Assembly (NCBI GenBank): GCA_017552165.1
Contig: JAFZCF010000086.1
Coordinates: 1-8,056, forward strand
Reading direction: 5' to 3'
From: Clostridia bacterium
GTDB taxonomy: Bacteria; Bacillota_A; Clostridia; Oscillospirales; CAG-272
DNA: 8,056 nt
Shown here: positions 5,822 to 8,056 of the stretch, piece by piece
Numbering within the stretch: position 1 is the stretch's first letter
How the letters are laid out: every line of letters starts with the position of its first letter
The notes under the pieces: generated by a model
The model's input: only the letters and a program-made list of their open reading frames with translations
Databases searched by the model: none
Told to the model about the DNA's origin: nothing
Position numbers and translations under genes: made by a program

Positions 5822-6715
5822 ATGAGATATTCCGACAGACTTAACGGATACTGGGAGGAAGGGTACCACTACTACCTCGAGTTTCGCGATGAAAAGCTCA
5901 CGGTGCGCGGATACCGCCGCGACGTGACGCTCGAAACGACGGTCTCGTACGACGCCGACGCCCTCGAGCGGGGCGAGAGGACGGTCATCACCCTCGGCGA
6001 CAGCGTCCTTTCCCGCACCTGGGACGGGCAGCCCTTCACCTGGATAAAGGAGCTCGCGTACGAAAACGGCGAGCTCAAAATGCTCTATTTCTACACGATA
6101 ATGGGCGAGACGCTCTACACCCTCAAAAAGGTGGAGAACGGCCCCTTCGATCACATAATAATCAGGGACGACGAGTTCCTCCCGGGGCTTCAGGGCAAAT
6201 GGGTAAAATGGGCGGAGAGCGGCGACCGCTCGAGCTTCCTCACGATAGAGGGCAACCGCCTCACCCTGCCGTGGGCGCCCGAGAGCCGGCCATTCCACGT
6301 CGTCAGCTACGCGTACGACAGGGAAGCGGTCCATATAGTCCCCGAGAACCTCATAGACGAGGATTTCGGGTCTTACACGGGCGTGGACGTCCTGCCGGAT
6401 ATGCTCACGACGCGCATGATTGTCTTCGACGCGTCGATGCCTCTCTGGGTCTTTGCGCGCGAGGACATGCTCGACAAAATATCGGTCCCCGCGGCGGCGA
6501 AGGAGCCGATGAGGAACACCATGATACGCGAGCCCGCGCCGCCCGCCGGATTTACGGGTATGGGCATGACGGGGGACGGCAAGCCGCTCGTCAGGCCGGC
6601 GCCCGAGAACAAAAAAGAGCCCTCCGGAAAGGGCCCGAATTTCTGCTCCTGCTGCGGCTATAAGCTCCCGCCCGATCACGGCAAGTTCTGCCCCGAATGC
6701 GGCTCCCGGCTGTGA
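5822..6715 (+). CDS. Duplicated beta-domain protein with C-terminal zinc ribbon
   Basis: I do not recognise the first 230 residues of this 297-residue protein. They seem to consist of two related beta-rich domains (about 7-105 and 122-222). Both begin LxGxW, then a strand, then a turn and LT, then VSY-D about 30 residues on, and both end in an M-x-x-F strand, as lipocalin-like sheets do. A Pro/Lys-rich linker (about 230-270) leads to a zinc ribbon, FCSCCGYKLPPDHGKFCPEC (274-293), with CxxC pairs C275/C278 and C290/C293. There is no signal peptide or membrane helix. It is the last gene of the mgtC operon, with GGAG 7 nt before its ATG. Its end faces the sigma-like gene with one base between stops. 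Zinc ribbons of this kind often mediate protein or nucleic-acid contacts. Confidence 0.75.
   Translation: MRYSDRLNGYWEEGYHYYLEFRDEKLTVRGYRRDVTLETTVSYDADALERGERTVITLGDSVLSRTWDGQPFTWIKELAYENGELKMLYFYTIMGETLYTLKKVENGPFDHIIIRDDEFLPGLQGKWVKWAESGDRSSFLTIEGNRLTLPWAPESRPFHVVSYAYDREAVHIVPENLIDEDFGSYTGVDVLPDMLTTRMIVFDASMPLWVFAREDMLDKISVPAAAKEPMRNTMIREPAPPAGFTGMGMTGDGKPLVRPAPENKKEPSGKGPNFCSCCGYKLPPDHGKFCPECGSRL
6611..6634 (-). terminator. Minus-strand terminator inside the zinc-ribbon gene
   Basis: On the minus strand a GCCCTT/GAGGGC stem (6619-6634, 4-nt loop) is followed by TC and six T (complement of 6611-6618). It lies about 83 nt past the stop of the sigma-like gene and within codons for the linker of the zinc-ribbon protein. 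It would end the leftward transcript. Confidence 0.7.
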
Positions 6716-6716
6716 C

Positions 6717-7088
6717 TCACCCGCCGAGGAGGCGGCCGATGCGGTCGAGCATTCGGTTTTTTATGCGGTAAACTTCGGATCTTTCGCGGTCGAGGTCGGC
6801 GGCGATCTGATCCGCCGAGAGGCGGTCGCGGTACACGCCCTGCATCACCTGCTTCTCGCTTTCCGAGAGGGCGCCGCATATCGAGTCCATCACCCTGCGC
6901 ATCAGCTCGAGCGATATGAGCCGGCCGCGTACGTCTTCCGTAAACCCGAGCCCGGCGGGGAGCTCCCCGCCGAGCTCGTTTTTGAGAGAATCCGCCTCCT
7001 CGACCACGCTCAGCATGTACGCCTCGTCGTCCGAGGACGCGTAAAACTCTTTGAGAAATTCGTCGGCCTTTTTCCTGCATTCAGTCAT
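6717..7088 (-). CDS. Sigma-70 region 4-like helix-turn-helix protein
   Basis: The 123-residue protein has an acidic helical N-terminal half (1-50) with no domain I recognise. A C-terminal HTH (about 72-121) follows, ALSESEKQVMQGVYRDRLSA then QIAADLDRERSEVYRIKNRM, the layout of sigma-70 region 4 and of small phage-type activators. No region 2 is present, so it is unlikely to be a complete sigma factor; a DNA-binding regulator or anti-sigma partner is more plausible. AAAGGAG lies 8-9 nt before the ATG. It is expressed from the minus-strand promoter at 7204-7232, which faces the promoter of the XRE/ImmA pair, so the two are probably under shared control. Its 3' coding end contains the terminator of the opposing operon. 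Confidence 0.72.
   Translation of the reverse strand: MTECRKKADEFLKEFYASSDDEAYMLSVVEEADSLKNELGGELPAGLGFTEDVRGRLISLELMRRVMDSICGALSESEKQVMQGVYRDRLSADQIAADLDRERSEVYRIKNRMLDRIGRLLGG
6736..6762 (+). terminator. Plus-strand terminator inside the sigma-like gene
   Basis: A CCGATGC/GCATTCGG stem (6736-6742 with 6749-6756, one bulged T) with a 6-nt loop is followed by six T (6757-6762). It lies 21 nt after the stop of the zinc-ribbon gene, within the last codons of the opposing gene. It would end the mgtC operon transcript. Confidence 0.65.
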
Positions 7089-7123
7089 TTTTGTTGTCTC
7101 CTTTGCTTAATTGCTTCCTGTAT

Positions 7124-7151
7124 GCGGGAAAAAGTGCTTGACTTTTCCCGC
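7124..7151. promoter_or_regulatory. Operator-like palindrome over the XRE promoter
   Basis: GCGGGAAAA (7124-7132) and TTTTCCCGC (7143-7151) form a perfect 9-bp inverted repeat around a 10-nt centre. The -35 box of the plus-strand promoter (7138-7143) lies in the centre, so a bound dimer would block polymerase. A close relative of the site lies at 7220-7242. Confidence 0.7.
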
Positions 7152-7166
7152 TCGTTTTTGTATAAT
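7138..7166 (+). promoter_or_regulatory. Promoter of the XRE-ImmA operon
   Basis: TTGACT (7138-7143), a 17-bp spacer and TATAAT (7161-7166). The start is near 7173, giving a leader of about 98 nt that runs through the opposing promoter. Confidence 0.88.
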
Positions 7167-7180
7167 ACGTTCAAGGCGGC

Positions 7181-7193
7181 GGGACGCCGTCCC
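7181..7193. promoter_or_regulatory. Palindrome in the shared 5' ends of two transcripts
   Basis: GGGAC/GTCCC arms surround GCC, with outer CGGC (7177-7180) and GCCG (7197-7200) extending the symmetry. The site lies between the two facing starts (about 7173 and 7197), so each RNA would begin with a complementary hairpin. It may instead be a third protein site. Confidence 0.5.
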
Positions 7194-7203
7194 TTTGCCG
7201 TAT

Positions 7204-7232
7204 ATTATACCACAATCGGGGAAAATTGTCAA
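7204..7232 (-). promoter_or_regulatory. Promoter of the sigma-like gene
   Basis: On the minus strand TTGACA (complement of 7227-7232), a 17-bp spacer and TATAAT (complement of 7204-7209) form a perfect consensus. The start is near 7197, giving a leader of about 109 nt to the ATG at 7088. It points directly at the XRE promoter. Confidence 0.88.
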
Positions 7233-7242
7233 TACATTTTCC
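7220..7242. promoter_or_regulatory. Operator-like palindrome over the sigma-like gene promoter
   Basis: GGAAAAT (7220-7226) and ATTTTCC (7236-7242) are a perfect 7-bp inverted repeat. The 9-nt centre contains the minus-strand -35 box (7227-7232). Read in the direction of its own promoter, it aligns with the site at 7124-7151, with the -35 in the same place. Confidence 0.65.
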
Positions 7243-7270
7243 GCGATATAGGAAAAAAGGAGAAAAAGAC

Positions 7271-7630
7271 ATGTTCAAGGACGTCCTTGACTCTCTTCTC
7301 AGAGAAAGCGGAATAAACGCGCTCACCCTTTCGCGCGAGATAAAGGTGCCTAAGACCGTCGTCTACGCCTGGAAAAACGGCGAGCGCACCCCGGGCATGG
7401 AGCACCTCAAGCTTCTGTCGGATTATTTCAACGTCTCCCTCGAGCGCCTCTGCGAAAAGGAGGACCCCGTCCTCCCGGCCGACGAGGCGGAGCTCATCGC
7501 CATGCTGAGATCGACGAAAAACATATCCGACGCGGCGTACGAGCGCATCATCGGGAACATAAAGGAGAATCTCCGGATCCACCTCTCAAACGCCGGCGGG
7601 AAAGGCAGAAACGGTGAGCCCAAGCCGTGA
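7271..7630 (+). CDS. XRE-family helix-turn-helix regulator
   Basis: The 119-residue protein has a Cro/CI-type HTH at about residues 5-60: LLRESGINALTLSREIKVPK, then TVVYAWKNGERTPGMEHLKL, then YFNVSLERLC. This is the usual pattern of a small transcriptional repressor. Residues 68-119 form a helical tail of unknown role, possibly for dimerization or protease recognition. The ATG at 7271 is chosen over upstream in-frame codons because AAAGGAG lies 8 nt before it. The gene overlaps the metallopeptidase gene by 17 nt, the classic pairing of an XRE repressor with an ImmA/IrrE protease. It is the best candidate to bind the two matching palindromes at 7124-7151 and 7220-7242, which would make it autoregulatory. 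That is inference. Confidence 0.88.
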   Translation: MFKDVLDSLLRESGINALTLSREIKVPKTVVYAWKNGERTPGMEHLKLLSDYFNVSLERLCEKEDPVLPADEAELIAMLRSTKNISDAAYERIIGNIKENLRIHLSNAGGKGRNGEPKP

Positions 7631-8056
7631 GGCCGAGATAAAGCGGACGGCGCTGCGTCTGCTTGAGCTTCAGAACCCGAGGGGCAGGTTTGCCCTCATA
7701 TCCCTCGACTACGCGGCGCTCGTCAGCGAGGAGCCGGTGATATGCTGCGACATTTCGGAGATATCGGCGCCCGGGGACGGCGTTCTCGGCGTGTCTGCGC
7801 TCCGCGGCGGCATAGGCATAATCTACGTCGACGTGGAGGGCGCCAGGCGGCTAGAGCCCGAGGCCGTCAAGACGGTGATGCACGAATACGGGCACATCCT
7901 CCTGCACCACGCGGGGAGAAAGACCGAACGGCGGGAAGCCGAGCGGGAGGCCGACGCCTTCGCCCTCGAGTTCCTCGTTCCCGAGTTTTTCGTCAGATAC
8001 CTCGCGCTCACCCGCGGGAATCTCACCGAAAGCTGGCTGTCGGGGTTCCTCGCGGC
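7614..8056 (+). CDS. ImmA/IrrE-type metallopeptidase (3' end outside window)
   Basis: The reading frame, about 147 codons, runs off the right edge. It contains VMHEYGHILLHH with the zinc-binding HEYGH at residues 90-94, then EREADAFALEFLVP (110-123), where E112 is the probable third ligand. This is the signature of ImmA/IrrE (COG2856) peptidases. In ICEBs1 of Bacillus, ImmA cleaves the XRE-type repressor ImmR; in Deinococcus, IrrE/PprI cleaves the repressor DdrO after DNA damage. The likely start is GTG at 7614, with AAAGG at 7601-7605 spaced 8 nt, inside the end of the XRE gene and out of frame with it (17-nt overlap). Translational coupling and a repressor-protease relationship are expected. 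No integrase or conjugation gene is in view, so there is no direct sign that the module belongs to a mobile element. Confidence 0.88.
   Translation, partial: MSPSREAEIKRTALRLLELQNPRGRFALISLDYAALVSEEPVICCDISEISAPGDGVLGVSALRGGIGIIYVDVEGARRLEPEAVKTVMHEYGHILLHHAGRKTERREAEREADAFALEFLVPEFFVRYLALTRGNLTESWLSGFLA

Noticed and set aside
7089..8056. Edge of an ICE or prophage, because of XRE/ImmA
   Set aside because: No integrase, att-like repeat, conjugation or phage structural gene is in the window. The pair also occurs on ordinary chromosomes. Sequence to the right is needed.

Overview
The window looks like chromosomal DNA from an anaerobic, GC-rich Firmicute of class Clostridia, probably an uncultured gut lineage. 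This rests on protein resemblance (YolD-like, DUF4298, MgtC/SapB and XRE/ImmA proteins typical of Clostridia), strong AGGAG-type ribosome binding sites, and very consensus TTGACA/TATAAT promoters with 17-bp spacers. The dispersed double-hairpin repeats are also of a kind I associate with gut Clostridia. No rRNA, tRNA, integrase, transposase or CRISPR array is visible.

Layout: 1-295 is a repeat-rich gene-free flank holding one complete 144-bp inverted-arm element and the end of another. At 338-1057 (minus) lies a glycerophosphodiester phosphodiesterase with its own promoter and terminator. Divergent from it, gpmA (phosphoglycerate mutase) and a PrmC-GNAT fusion form a two-gene operon (1243-3218) closed by a strong terminator. 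Next comes about 1.07 kb without a convincing gene (3219-4289). It holds a phased palindromic A-tract array, a purine-rich/GCGC tract, a second 144-bp element with extended inverted flanks, and a different repeat family on both sides of it.

The second operon (4290-6715) starts from a consensus promoter and carries mgtC/sapB-like, yolD-like and DUF4298 genes and a zinc-ribbon protein with a duplicated beta-rich domain, tightly spaced or overlapping. It meets a sigma-70 region 4-like gene head-on (6717-7088, minus) with one base between the stop codons. Each transcript appears to end at an intrinsic terminator inside the other's coding sequence.

The right end (7089-8056) is a regulatory module: an XRE-family HTH gene overlapping an ImmA/IrrE-type metallopeptidase gene that is cut by the window end. 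The sigma-like gene and the XRE/ImmA pair are driven by two consensus promoters that point at each other, so their 5' ends overlap. Each promoter has its -35 box inside a matching GGGAAAA/TTTTCC palindrome. This resembles a small switch in which one repressor controls both promoters and the ImmA-like protease may inactivate the repressor. It is the most interesting system in the window.
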